DNA of 64,000 nt from NCBI RefSeq assembly GCF_030297135.1, contig NZ_AP028065.1, positions 1,488,001 through 1,552,000 of the forward strand. The letters run 5' to 3'. The stretch is from Pseudoalteromonas apostichopi. GTDB lineage: Bacteria; Pseudomonadota; Gammaproteobacteria; Enterobacterales; Alteromonadaceae. This document shows, one piece after another, positions 43,034 through 52,494 of the stretch. The notes under the pieces were generated by a model that searched no databases, was not told the origin of the DNA, and was given only the letters and a program-made list of their open reading frames with translations. Every line of letters starts with the position of its first letter. Position 1 is the first letter of the stretch. A program made the position numbers and the translations under genes.

Positions 43034-45529
43034 ATGACACTTTCAACTACTTGGCTAAGCCAATCAGCCAAGCTAAAAACAACATTTAGTGCATTAGCGC
43101 TATGTGCATTAAGCAATACTGCAATGGCCGCTGCCATTGATAAATCAGCGGTGCAATTTATTGGTCCTCTTGGCGAAGATATGCAACTTAAGCCATATCA
43201 AACGGACCATCGTGATGCCATTATTGCCAACCTATTACCTAGCTTACAGAAAAGCAGCAATAGCATTCGTGTATTTGGTAATGAGCTTGACTGGCAATCA
43301 TTCGACAAAATTAGTGCGCTAACACTTGGTGGTTTACAAGCCCTTAAATTTACCGCCTCAACTGAGCGCTTTAGCCAAGGCTCATTAACGCTTAAAGGCA
43401 TTGAAAACGCACAGCTATTTATTGATGGTGAAAAGCAAACAGAAAAGAATAAAAGCTATGAGCTAGCTTTAAGCCAAGGCGATCATCAGTTTGTTATCAT
43501 TACTGAACAAGTTGCCAACTGGAATGAGGTTGAGCTTGATTTTACAGCTAAGTCTGAACTAGATGCTGTGCAATTTAGCGCTAAACAACAACACGGTTTG
43601 TCTGCTAAGCAATTATTCGATGCGCCAACGGTAAGTTATATTTCAATGGCGCCAAATGGCGATTACTTCATTACTAGCCAACGTCATTACGAAGATGCAA
43701 CCGCTAATCAAGCGCAATATGTTACTGAGCTTAAAGACGCCAAAAACAACACCCTTTATCGTTTTGAGTCAGACCAACCGAGTAACATTACTTGGAGCCC
43801 AGATAGTAAAACTTTAGTGTATCTATTAAATGGCGAGCTTAAACGTTTAAACCTAAAAACCATGCAACTTAACGTGATTGCTAAAAACCTTGCTGGTGCA
43901 AATGGTTTTCAGTTTTTTGATAACAACAGCTTAATTTTTAGTTGGTCAAAATCTCCAACAGATAATGGTAAGCTCACTAAACATTATCAAGGCCTGCAAG
44001 ACCGTTGGTCTTATGCTCGTACTACATCGCAAGTATATTTACTCGATATCGCTACAGGTCTAAGCAAAATCTTAAGCCAAGGCCCGCTTAGCCATTCACT
44101 TGAAGATTTTGATGCTAAAAACGGCCACGTTTTAATGAGCCGCTCAGCACAAGCAATGCAGCTATCACCACAACCCGCAACTGAACTTGTTGAGTTAGAC
44201 CTAACTACATCGGCCCTCACAGTACTTGGTCAATACAATACCTTTAATCAGGCTAAATATACTGATGACGGTATTTATGTCACTGCCGGCCCTGATTTTA
44301 ATAATGGCTTAGGTCGTAATCTTCCTGAAGGAATGCTTGCTAATAACTATGACGGTCAACTTTATCTACTGAGCCGTGACGGTAAAAAAGCCAGCGCTCT
44401 AAGTAAAGAGTTTAACCCAGCTATCGGCCAGTTAAATGTGCTTGATAATGGTGATGCACTAATTAAAGTTACCGAGCGAGACACTGCGCAGCTTTATCAA
44501 TTCGACTTGAGTAAAAAACGTTTTAATAAAGTGAATACGGGCTTTGATGTTGTTGAGCAAGTTAGCTACTCACACGAACGCACCCCGCGCATCTTGGTTA
44601 CCGGCACCACAGCGTCAACACCTCAGCAGTTAAAACAACTACACTTAGGTAAGAATCGCGCTAAAGTATTGTGGGACTCTAAGCCAATTGGCTATGAAGA
44701 TACTCAAGTAGCCTCACTGGAAGAGTTTAACTTTACTAATAAAGATGGCATTGAAATTAAAGGCCGTGTTTATCTGCCCCATGATTTAGATAGCAATAAA
44801 CAATACCCTGCACTGGTTTATTACTATGGCGGTACATCGCCTGTAACACGTGGTTTTACGGGTCGTTACCCATTTAACTTATGGGCTGAGCATGGCTATG
44901 TTGTTTACGTTGTACAACCTACTGGCGCAACAGGTTTTGGCCAAGAGTTTTCAGCTAAACACGTAAACGCATGGGGTGAGTACACAGCCAACGACATCAT
45001 TGACGGCACAAAAGCCTTTTTAGATAAATATAGCTTCGTAGATAGTAAACGTGTGGGTAATCTAGGTGCATCTTACGGTGGCTTTATGACCATGTTATTA
45101 GCAACCAAAACGGATATGTTCAGTGCATCGATTGCCCATGCGGGGATTTCAAATATCACCTCGTATTGGGGCCAAGGTTGGTGGGGTTACTTATACTCAG
45201 CTGAGGCATCTAAAAATAGCTACCCTTGGAACAATCCTACACTTTATAGCCAACATAGCCCTGTGTTTCATGCTGATAAAGTAACAACGCCGTTATTACT
45301 ACTTCACGGTGACTCAGATACCAATGTACCTGTTGGTGAAAGTCACAATATGTACACGGCATTAAAATTATTGGGTAAGGATGTTGAGCTGATTGAGTAC
45401 AAGGGTGCTGATCACCAAATATTTGCTCGCGATAAGCGCTTTGATTGGTGGAATACGATGTTGGCTTATTTTGATAAAAACTTAAAAGATCAGCCACAAT
45501 GGTGGCAATATCTTTATCCTGAAAAGTAG
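43034..45529 (+). CDS. Exported prolyl oligopeptidase family (S9) peptidase
   Basis: An 831-residue serine peptidase starting at the ATG at 43034 (AGGCG upstream). Residues 1-34 contain a signal ending NTAMAAA. Residues about 190-540 form a beta-propeller with segments such as NITWSPDSKTLVYLL. The C-terminal hydrolase domain has Ser in GASYGGF near 680, Asp in GDSDTNVP near 760 and His in GADHQIF near 794. This matches DPP-IV or acyl-aminoacyl-peptidase-type S9 enzymes. It is divergent from the CNNM gene and likely cleaves peptides in the periplasm. Confidence 0.93.
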   Translation: MTLSTTWLSQSAKLKTTFSALALCALSNTAMAAAIDKSAVQFIGPLGEDMQLKPYQTDHRDAIIANLLPSLQKSSNSIRVFGNELDWQSFDKISALTLGGLQALKFTASTERFSQGSLTLKGIENAQLFIDGEKQTEKNKSYELALSQGDHQFVIITEQVANWNEVELDFTAKSELDAVQFSAKQQHGLSAKQLFDAPTVSYISMAPNGDYFITSQRHYEDATANQAQYVTELKDAKNNTLYRFESDQPSNITWSPDSKTLVYLLNGELKRLNLKTMQLNVIAKNLAGANGFQFFDNNSLIFSWSKSPTDNGKLTKHYQGLQDRWSYARTTSQVYLLDIATGLSKILSQGPLSHSLEDFDAKNGHVLMSRSAQAMQLSPQPATELVELDLTTSALTVLGQYNTFNQAKYTDDGIYVTAGPDFNNGLGRNLPEGMLANNYDGQLYLLSRDGKKASALSKEFNPAIGQLNVLDNGDALIKVTERDTAQLYQFDLSKKRFNKVNTGFDVVEQVSYSHERTPRILVTGTTASTPQQLKQLHLGKNRAKVLWDSKPIGYEDTQVASLEEFNFTNKDGIEIKGRVYLPHDLDSNKQYPALVYYYGGTSPVTRGFTGRYPFNLWAEHGYVVYVVQPTGATGFGQEFSAKHVNAWGEYTANDIIDGTKAFLDKYSFVDSKRVGNLGASYGGFMTMLLATKTDMFSASIAHAGISNITSYWGQGWWGYLYSAEASKNSYPWNNPTLYSQHSPVFHADKVTTPLLLLHGDSDTNVPVGESHNMYTALKLLGKDVELIEYKGADHQIFARDKRFDWWNTMLAYFDKNLKDQPQWWQYLYPEK

Positions 45530-45544
45530 TTTAGTTATTTAACT

Positions 45545-45575
45545 GGGCACTCGTTGAGTGCTCAGCTTTCCCTCT
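45545..45575 (+). terminator. Weak terminator after the S9 peptidase gene
   Basis: GGGCACTC, GTT loop, GAGTGCTC, then a mixed pyrimidine run without a clear T-tract. Confidence 0.4.
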
Positions 45576-45694
45576 ATTTAAAAAACGCTAAGCCATTAAA
45601 TTGTAAGAAATAGTTACAAACTTCGCCATGACACTTCTCAGCCTTTGCCATACAGTGCTAACATAACAACAAATCAAGTGTGAAATTAAAGCGA

Positions 45695-46399
45695 ATGACT
45701 ATTCAAGTTTTATTGGTTGAAGACGACGAATTACTCGTTAAACGCATTCTTAATCATTTTAAAGAAACTGAGTTTAATATTGAGGTAGATTCAACGGGTG
45801 CAGATGCACTAAGCATTGTGCAATCACGAGCTTCGTCTAAAGAAGCAATTTCTTTAGCCGTTATCGACATTGTGTTACCAAAACGCGATGGGCTTTTGCT
45901 TGCCAAAGAGCTTAATGCACTCACGGATATTGGTGTTATTGTGCTGTCTAGTCGTGACTCGCAAGCTGACCGTATTGCCGGACTTGCACAAGGTGCCGAT
46001 GACTACATTTGCAAGCCAGTTGACTTACTAGAACTTGAACTAAGAATGCGCGCCCTTTTTAAACGTATAAAAGGCTCACATCATGATGATGAAAGTGAAG
46101 AATTTATAGAATATTCCGACTTTAAACTGCACCCAGATAACCGCACATTGATCACTCCTAATGGTGAAGAGTCTCGTCTTACAGAGGCAGAGCACAAGGT
46201 ACTTATTTGTCTTATCGCAAATGCTGGTAAGGCCACATCACGTGAAAAAATTTCCGAAGAAATTGGTCAACCTGACTGGAGCCCAAGCGATCGTACCGTT
46301 GATGTACTTATTGGCCGCTTACGTAAAAAGTTAAGCGATGAAAAAGACCAAAAACGTATCGTTACCGTTCGCGGCAAAGGCTACATGCTGTCTATTTAA
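45695..46399 (+). CDS. OmpR/PhoB-family response regulator
   Basis: A 234-residue regulator. The receiver has the acidic pocket LLVEDDELL, phospho-Asp in VIDIVLPKRDG near residue 57 and Lys in ICKPVDL near 108; the winged-helix DNA-binding domain (about 135-230) ends in SDRTVDVLIGRLRKKLSDE and VRGKGYML. The ATG at 45695 is preferred over a GTG at 45680, neither having a strong ribosome site. No histidine kinase is adjacent (the next gene is comM on the other strand), so it is an orphan regulator. Confidence 0.88.
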   Translation: MTIQVLLVEDDELLVKRILNHFKETEFNIEVDSTGADALSIVQSRASSKEAISLAVIDIVLPKRDGLLLAKELNALTDIGVIVLSSRDSQADRIAGLAQGADDYICKPVDLLELELRMRALFKRIKGSHHDDESEEFIEYSDFKLHPDNRTLITPNGEESRLTEAEHKVLICLIANAGKATSREKISEEIGQPDWSPSDRTVDVLIGRLRKKLSDEKDQKRIVTVRGKGYMLSI

Positions 46400-46407
46400 C
46401 AAGCTTG

Positions 46408-47940
46408 CTAATACTGCGTTAGTTGGCTAATTAACCGTTCAAAGGCGCGATAATTCAGCGCCTCTTTTAATTCGTTTAAGGTAATTGAAGGCTGCGCTTT
46501 TAAGTCGCTAATGGTACGCGCAACTTTAATAACACGATGATATGAGCGCGGTGAAAGTGCCAGTTTTTCACTGGCTTTTGCTAAAAACTGCAGCTCAGCA
46601 GCTGCCAACTCACAATGAATGCTCATTTCTTTATTATTCAAGCGCACATTCACTTTACCTTGTCGGTTAAGTTGAATTGCATAAGCTCTTTCGACTCTGG
46701 CTCTTACTTGTTCACTGCTTTGTTCTACTTGCGTGCTCTGTAATTGGCTACTGGTAAGTCGCGGCAGCTCAATTTGTAAATCAATCCTATCGATAAATGG
46801 CCCAGACACCCGAGATAAGTACCGCAGAACTTGATCTGGTGTTGCACGTTTATCGGTATGACTTCCTGTTGGGCTAGGATTTAATGCTGCGATTAGCTGG
46901 AATTGCGATGGAAACTCCATTTGCCGTGCTGCTCGCGATATAGTCACCACGCCTGTTTCCATTGGTTCGCGCAATGAGTCGAGCACTTTTCTTTCGAATT
47001 CGGGCAGTTCATCTAAAAACAGTACGCCATTATGAGCAAGGGAGATTTCACCCGGCTTAGGGTTCGAAGAACCACCGACTAGGGCAACTGCAGAGCAAGT
47101 ATGATGAGGGTTTCTGAAGGGGCGTTCACGCCAATTAGATAAATCAACCGATTGACCAATAATAGAATATAACGCGGCAGTACTAATTGCTTCATCATCG
47201 GACATAGTTGGCATAATCGTTGGCATGCGCTGGGCAAGCATTGATTTACCAGTACCTGGAGGACCAAGAAACAGCAAATTATGGCCACCAGCGGCAGCAA
47301 TTTCGAGCACTCTTTTTGCGCCAGGCTGGCCTTTCACATCGCTTAAATCGAGTAGTGAATCACGCTGCGACTGCTGTTCTGGATAGCTAATATTAAGTGG
47401 TAAAGGTTGCTGATTTAATAAGTCATTCCAGACATCTTGTAAGGAGTAAACGGCTTTTCGAGAAACGCCCGACACTAGGCTTGCGAGGTTATCGTTTTCC
47501 GCGGGTAAGAAACAACAGCGGCCCAGCTCTTTTGCTCCCAATACCGATGGCAAAATAGCATTAACCCCTCTTACTTCACCATTTAAAGCCAACTCTCCGT
47601 AAAACTCATATCGATGTATATCAGGGCAGTTTATTTGCCCAGAGGCGACTAAAATACCCACAGCAATAGCCAGATCAAAACGACCACCCTCTTTAGGTAA
47701 ATCGGCAGGCGCAAGGTTGACGGTTATACGTTGGTCAGGAAAACCAAACTGTGAGTTTTCGAGAGCGCTACGCACTCTGTCTTTCGACTCTTTGACTGAT
47801 GCCTCTGGTAAGCCAACGATATGAAAAGCTGGCAAGCCATTTCCTAGGTGTACTTCAACAATAACTTCAGGGGCTTGCACACCTACTTGTGCACGTGAAA
47901 ATATTCTAGCTAAAGACACAATCCATGATGTCCCTATCAT
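46408..47940 (-). CDS. comM: Mg chelatase-like AAA ATPase ComM
   Basis: A 510-residue YifB/ComM family ATPase. The N-terminal Lon-protease-like domain (about 1-180, with GNGLPAFHIVGLPEASVKES) precedes a Mg-chelatase-like AAA core with Walker A GPPGTGKS near 220 and HNGVLFLDELPEF (Walker B) near 310, and a C-terminal SPRSYHRVIKVARTIAD-type domain. ComM is a hexameric helicase that drives branch migration in natural transformation. Cytoplasmic. Confidence 0.94.
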   Translation of the reverse strand: MIGTSWIVSLARIFSRAQVGVQAPEVIVEVHLGNGLPAFHIVGLPEASVKESKDRVRSALENSQFGFPDQRITVNLAPADLPKEGGRFDLAIAVGILVASGQINCPDIHRYEFYGELALNGEVRGVNAILPSVLGAKELGRCCFLPAENDNLASLVSGVSRKAVYSLQDVWNDLLNQQPLPLNISYPEQQSQRDSLLDLSDVKGQPGAKRVLEIAAAGGHNLLFLGPPGTGKSMLAQRMPTIMPTMSDDEAISTAALYSIIGQSVDLSNWRERPFRNPHHTCSAVALVGGSSNPKPGEISLAHNGVLFLDELPEFERKVLDSLREPMETGVVTISRAARQMEFPSQFQLIAALNPSPTGSHTDKRATPDQVLRYLSRVSGPFIDRIDLQIELPRLTSSQLQSTQVEQSSEQVRARVERAYAIQLNRQGKVNVRLNNKEMSIHCELAAAELQFLAKASEKLALSPRSYHRVIKVARTISDLKAQPSITLNELKEALNYRAFERLISQLTQY

Positions 47941-47958
47941 TAATCCTTAATACTAAGC

Positions 47959-48573
47959 TTAGTCGGGATATTTAAAAACGTGAAGTGTAAGTTGCCACTT
48001 CATTGCCGCTAAACGAAGCGATAAGGTCATTAGCATTGCTAAAATCATGGCTACTTCGGTTACTAAACCAAGCGAGATACTTAATGTATAAACGATGCCA
48101 CCAGCAATACAAGCAATAGCATAGAGCTCACCTTTTAACAGCATCGGCATATTTCCAGCAAGCACATCACGGATAACGCCACCAAAACAGGCTGTTATTA
48201 CACCCATAATAATCGCCGTAGTGTCTGGCATACCTGCAAGCATGGCTTTTTGTGTGCCCATCACCGCAAAAAATGCCAAACCAAATGCATCTGCAACTTG
48301 CAGCGCATTAAGTGAAATCGAGCGCTGCTTATTGATTAAACGAGTGGTGACAAATACAGACAATAAAATAGCCCAAAAGTAGCTTTGATCATGCAGCCAA
48401 AATACAGGAACATCTAAAATAACGTCGCGTACTGTACCACCGCCAATAGCAGTGACTGTGGCTAACACAACAACCCCAAAGCCATCCATTTTTTTGTTGT
48501 ACGCCAGTAGCGTTCCTGAGACAGCAAACACGGCTACGCCGAATAAATCAAACCAATGGTAAAGTTCAGTCAT
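47959..48573 (-). CDS. TRIC-type trimeric cation channel family membrane protein
   Basis: A 204-residue protein with six to seven hydrophobic segments in two repeats: the first starts FDLFGVAVFAVSGTLLA and contains GGGTVRDVILD near residue 44, the second contains FGLAFFAVMGTQKA and FGGVIRDVLAG. This internal duplication with the paired GG-x-(V/I)-RD motifs is the UPF0126/TRIC signature (E. coli YicG/YadS). TRIC proteins conduct K+ and related cations; the physiological role here is unknown. It ends 18 bp before comM, so the two could share a transcript. Confidence 0.92.
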   Translation of the reverse strand: MTELYHWFDLFGVAVFAVSGTLLAYNKKMDGFGVVVLATVTAIGGGTVRDVILDVPVFWLHDQSYFWAILLSVFVTTRLINKQRSISLNALQVADAFGLAFFAVMGTQKAMLAGMPDTTAIIMGVITACFGGVIRDVLAGNMPMLLKGELYAIACIAGGIVYTLSISLGLVTEVAMILAMLMTLSLRLAAMKWQLTLHVFKYPD

Positions 48574-49010
48574 GTTTGTAACTAAAGAGTATTGTTAGTG
48601 TCGTTGTAACATAAACTTTTCAACCTTTTAAGCAAAGTTGTAATAAAAATAGGCTCTGAAAATTGATCATTATGTAATGCTAGCAGCTTAACGCCAGTAT
48701 TTAAGTACCAATAAATAACTGCGATTCGTTATCGAGTGCCGAAGAATAGATACTGTGGATACAGTAAACTCATAACCATCAAACGGTTTAAACCTGCCTG
48801 TGATTAAAACCACATGAGGCCTTGAAGAACTTGCAGAATATCAAAAATGACACTTTGCGATAGACCATCATCAATATTGAAAATTTGAGATGCAGGCCAA
48901 GCTGAAGGTAAAAACATATGCGGTAAAAAGATATACTCCAATTCACGATAGCCACGCTACCTCTATCAAAAAGCAACTCTCTCGATCTGCTTAAAACTTA
49001 TAGCTTTCAG
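48574..49010. other. 437-bp gap with no supported gene
   Basis: No ORF here looks real: the best, a 62-codon minus-strand frame at 48788-48976, has an unlikely composition and no ribosome site. A decayed gene is possible. The only recognisable element is the dispersed-repeat copy at 48968-48987 and a degenerate GCTTAAAAC/TAGCTTTCAGCT stretch beyond it that runs into the manC stop. Confidence 0.5.
48968..48987 (+). repeat. Copy 2 of a 20-bp dispersed repeat
   Basis: AAAAAGCAACTCTCTCGATC; 19 of 20 bases match the copy at 24918-24937. Confidence 0.6.
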
Positions 49011-50426
49011 CTAGCCTCTCCCATACCTATCATCAAATCGCTCGATATCGCATTCATCAAGTATTGCACCAGTTTGCACTTCAATAACGATCAGTGGCGT
49101 GCTTTGTTGATTAGCAAGACTATGCAATTGCTTAGCCGCAATATAACAAGATTGATCGGCTGTTAATTCAAATTCTTCATCGCCAACTCGTACACTTGCG
49201 ACACCAGATACTACAACCCAATGCTCTGCACGATGCTGATGGCGTTGAGTTGAGAGCTTTGCGCCACTGTTGACGATTATTTTCTTTACCTTAAAACCAG
49301 TACTTTCAATTAAAGTTCGATAGTTTCCCCAAGGTCTAAATACGGCTTGATGGTGAGTCAATTTATCACTATCAACTACAGCAAGCTGTTTAAGTAAATC
49401 AGGAAGCTTATCGAGCGAGCTTTTGTCTGCCACTAAGGTGGCATCATGAGTATGTATAATTGCTTTATTACTGACGCCGAGCGCCGCAATGGTGTGCTCT
49501 GCTTCACTTATAAGTAGATTATTTTCACTATCTAAACTCACCCCTTGCGAGCCCAGATAGTTACCATGATGGTCTTTTTCAGCGATTCTCGATAATGCTG
49601 AAAAGCCGCCAACATCACTCCAAGTTAAATCAACAGGAATAACTGCAACGTTAGCACTACGCTCCAAAATAGCATAATCAATAGAATCACTTGGACATGC
49701 TGTGAGTGCATCCGCAACAGGCCTTTGAAACCCTAAGTCTTCAGTAAAGCTAGCCGCTTTTGCGACACTTTGTGCAATCTTTGGCGCAAAGCGATTAAGC
49801 TCGTTTAAATACACTTCTGGCAGAAATAAGAACATGCCGCTATTCCAGCCATACTCACCACTGGCAAGGTATTTTTTAGCTAATTGCAGGGCTGGTTTTT
49901 CTTTGAATTCAGCCACCTTAAAGCAGCCCTCCAGGGCTAACTGCTCACCTTGGCGAATATAACCATAGCCGGTATGTGGCTCAGTAGGTGTAATTGCAAA
50001 AGTCACTAATTGTTGTTGCTGACAAAGCGCTATAGCCTTATTTAAGCATGCAATAAGCTTATCAAAATCACTTATGTGGTGATCAGCTGGCATCACCAAT
50101 AAGGGATCGGTTAGGCCATTTTGCAATGCAAATTCAGCTGCTAACGCAATCGCTGGCGCGGTATTTTTACCTTCAGGCTCGAGCAGTAACGTATAGCTAT
50201 CTGTGATTTCTGCAATTTGCGCTTTAGCGATAAAACGATGCTCTTCATTGCATACTAAAATTGGGGCATTAAATCGTGAGTCAGCCACTCGTAAAAGCGT
50301 GCTCTGTAATAGTGACTTTTCGCTAAGTAAAGATAAAAACTGCTTAGGCATCGCTTTACGCGACAAAGGCCATAAACGAGAACCTATGCCACCAGCAAGA
50401 ATAACGGGGGTGATTTTGCGACTCAT
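49011..50426 (-). CDS. manC: Mannose-1-phosphate guanylyltransferase / mannose-6-phosphate isomerase
   Basis: Bifunctional enzyme of 471 residues that makes GDP-mannose for exopolysaccharide or O-antigen sugars. The N-terminal nucleotidyltransferase has GGIGSRLWPLSRKAMPKQF near residue 13 and FKEKPALQLAKKYL near 165. The C-terminal cupin domain starts near FRPWGNYRTLI (about 370) and has HRAEHWVVVSGVASVRVGD near 405. The length is normal. No polysaccharide cluster lies in the window, so this is a lone copy. Confidence 0.93.
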   Translation of the reverse strand: MSRKITPVILAGGIGSRLWPLSRKAMPKQFLSLLSEKSLLQSTLLRVADSRFNAPILVCNEEHRFIAKAQIAEITDSYTLLLEPEGKNTAPAIALAAEFALQNGLTDPLLVMPADHHISDFDKLIACLNKAIALCQQQQLVTFAITPTEPHTGYGYIRQGEQLALEGCFKVAEFKEKPALQLAKKYLASGEYGWNSGMFLFLPEVYLNELNRFAPKIAQSVAKAASFTEDLGFQRPVADALTACPSDSIDYAILERSANVAVIPVDLTWSDVGGFSALSRIAEKDHHGNYLGSQGVSLDSENNLLISEAEHTIAALGVSNKAIIHTHDATLVADKSSLDKLPDLLKQLAVVDSDKLTHHQAVFRPWGNYRTLIESTGFKVKKIIVNSGAKLSTQRHQHRAEHWVVVSGVASVRVGDEEFELTADQSCYIAAKQLHSLANQQSTPLIVIEVQTGAILDECDIERFDDRYGRG

Positions 50427-50491
50427 GATTGCTTATAGTAAATAATCCAACCATGAGTTTAACAAATTTTTCAGTATGCGGCTTCGAGCAA

Positions 50492-51265
50492 TTACAGTAA
50501 CTGAAATTGATCAGCATCTAAGTGAGCAGGAAACGCTCTTCGAAAATCATCAAGCGGTGATTTTTCTAAGCGCTGAATAATGATACCCGATTGGTTATCC
50601 TCCAGCTCAGCCAAGGTATCACCTTTATAGTCATATACAGCAGTGCCTCCGCTGTGGGCAACATCATTACCATCAGCCCCAATGCGATTCACACCTACGA
50701 CAAAGCAAAGATTTTCCATCGCTCGTGCTTTTAGAAGGGTATCCCATACATGGCGACGAGCTGCTGGCCAATTGGCTACGTTGATCATCACATCGTAATC
50801 GTTGCAGTTTCGCTGAAATACAGGAAAGCGTAAGTCGTAACAAACTTGCGGTAAAATGCGAAAATCATTGATAGCGAATATCTCTCGCTGCTCGCCTGCT
50901 GCGACGAAATTGCCTTCGTTACCTAAACAGAATAAATGGCGTTTGTCGTAATACTTCACTTCGCCATTAGGCCAAACCCAATAAAAGCGATTAGCCTTTT
51001 TCTCGTCTTTTGCGACTAACACAGAGCCAGCAACTACAGCATTCTTTTGCTTAGCTGTGGCTTGTAACCAGCTAAGTACCTCGCCTTGTTCTGGTTCGCT
51101 GCAATCTAGATTAATCGCAAAACCCGTGGCAAATGTTTCTGGCAAGACAATTAAATCAACCTGCTCGCTAAAACTGTTAAGCTGCTCTGTAAAGTGCTCA
51201 AGGTTAGCGCTTTTATCAAGCCAATGTAGTGAAGACTGCACTAAAGCTAAGGTTAAAGTTGACAT
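50492..51265 (-). CDS. yafV: Carbon-nitrogen hydrolase, YafV/omega-amidase type
   Basis: A 257-residue nitrilase-superfamily enzyme with the Glu-Lys-Cys triad: Glu in VLPETFATGF (about 42), Lys in YYDKRHLF (about 111) and Cys in PQVCYDLRFP (about 143). YafV-like proteins are omega-amidases that hydrolyse alpha-ketoglutaramate. That product forms when a glutamine-using aminotransferase acts, and the adjacent gene encodes such a methionine aminotransferase, so the pair fits the last step of methionine salvage. The start overlaps the upstream gene's stop by 13 nt. Confidence 0.88.
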   Translation of the reverse strand: MSTLTLALVQSSLHWLDKSANLEHFTEQLNSFSEQVDLIVLPETFATGFAINLDCSEPEQGEVLSWLQATAKQKNAVVAGSVLVAKDEKKANRFYWVWPNGEVKYYDKRHLFCLGNEGNFVAAGEQREIFAINDFRILPQVCYDLRFPVFQRNCNDYDVMINVANWPAARRHVWDTLLKARAMENLCFVVGVNRIGADGNDVAHSGGTAVYDYKGDTLAELEDNQSGIIIQRLEKSPLDDFRRAFPAHLDADQFQLL

Positions 51266-52395
51266 AAAATCTCCGCGGCACGTTTTAATGTGTCATCATT
51301 TTTAGCAAAACATAAACGAATCACTTTATCGCTGCTAGCACTGTTATAAAACACACTGAGTGGTACAGCTGCAACACCCGCTTGCTCAACCAGCCATTGG
51401 CAAAACTCAACATCATCAAGATCAGACACCTCACTATAATCAAGTAGTAAAAAGTAGGTACCTTCACTTGGTAAAATTTTAAAGCGGCTTTGCGCTAACG
51501 CTTCACTGAGCAAGTCGCGTTTTTGTTGGTAAAAATAACTTAGTTCATCAACATGTTCTGGCTCTAACTCGAGCATATCGGCTAGTGCATGCTGGGCAGG
51601 CGTAAAGCTTGAAAAGGTCACATATTGGTGAATTTTACGAAACTCTACCATTAACTGGGCAGGTGCAACACAATAACCCATCTTCCAACCAGTGCTATGA
51701 AAAGTTTTACCAAAGCTTGAGATCACAAAACTGCGTGCAAATAACTGAGGGTCGGTCAGCGCGCTTAAATGCAAAGCGCCATCAAAGGTAATGTGCTCAT
51801 ACACTTCATCGCTAATTACATATAAATCATGCTTAATAACAAGCGCTTTAAGGGCATTAATATCTTCTGTTTTAAAGATTTTACCGCTTGGGTTATGTGG
51901 CGTGTTGATGATGATGACACGTGTTTTGTCTGTAATGACATCGGCTACGGCTTGCCAATCGATTTTGTAGTCTGGCGCACGCAAGGCAACGTGAACTGAG
52001 CGACCGCCAGCAAGTTCAATTGCTGGTTGGTACGAGTCATAAGCGGGGTCAAACACCACAACTTCATCACCCTCTTTAACAAGCGCTTGAATTGCTACAA
52101 ATAATGCTTCTGTTGCCCCTGAAGTGACAGTGACTTGTTGCTCGTAGTTTATGTTGTTATGGTATTTTCTAGCAATCAGAGCAGCTATTTGCTGTTGTAG
52201 CTTTGTAACCCCACTTGAAGGCGCATATTGATTTACCCCTTCAAGTACATAGTGATTGAGTTGTTTTTTTAACAAATCAGGTGCATCAAACTCAGGAAAA
52301 CCCTGAGATAGATTAATAGCTTGGTACTGATTTGCCAGAGCTGTCATTTGACTAAAAATACTAGTGCCTAAATTCGGCAATTTACTTTCAAACAC
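51253..52395 (-). CDS. ybdL: Methionine (glutamine-dependent) aminotransferase
   Basis: PLP enzyme of 380 residues close to E. coli YbdL: SKLPNLGTSIFSQMTALANQ at the start, QYAPSSGVTKL, the PLP contacts NTPHNPSGK and ISDEVYEH, and the Schiff-base Lys in SSFGKTFHSTGWKMGY near 237. It transaminates 2-keto-4-methylthiobutyrate to methionine, the final (MtnE) step of salvage, and probably uses glutamine. It is divergent from mtnB and likely first in an operon with the omega-amidase. A MetJ-like box is 56 bp upstream. Confidence 0.92.
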   Translation of the reverse strand: MFESKLPNLGTSIFSQMTALANQYQAINLSQGFPEFDAPDLLKKQLNHYVLEGVNQYAPSSGVTKLQQQIAALIARKYHNNINYEQQVTVTSGATEALFVAIQALVKEGDEVVVFDPAYDSYQPAIELAGGRSVHVALRAPDYKIDWQAVADVITDKTRVIIINTPHNPSGKIFKTEDINALKALVIKHDLYVISDEVYEHITFDGALHLSALTDPQLFARSFVISSFGKTFHSTGWKMGYCVAPAQLMVEFRKIHQYVTFSSFTPAQHALADMLELEPEHVDELSYFYQQKRDLLSEALAQSRFKILPSEGTYFLLLDYSEVSDLDDVEFCQWLVEQAGVAAVPLSVFYNSASSDKVIRLCFAKNDDTLKRAAEILCQL

Positions 52396-52450
52396 AGAGG
52401 TTCCTTAAAGATGGTTTTGCGCCCAAAGCGATGCTATCATTGCTTAAAAC

Positions 52451-52466
52451 AGATGTATAGCCGTCT
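52451..52466. promoter_or_regulatory. MetJ-box-like operator between ybdL and mtnB
   Basis: AGATGTAT followed directly by AGCCGTCT. Each 8-mer matches the Met-box AGACGTCT at 6 and 7 positions, and the pair forms AGATGT-N4-CCGTCT. It sits 29 bp before mtnB and 56 bp before ybdL, in a divergent region. Confidence 0.65.
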
Positions 52467-52494
52467 AAATAAGTTTTAGAATGTCGAGGAATAT

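Noticed and set aside
48788..48976. 62-codon minus-strand ORF before manC
   Set aside because: No ribosome site or family resemblance, and composition like random AT-rich sequence.
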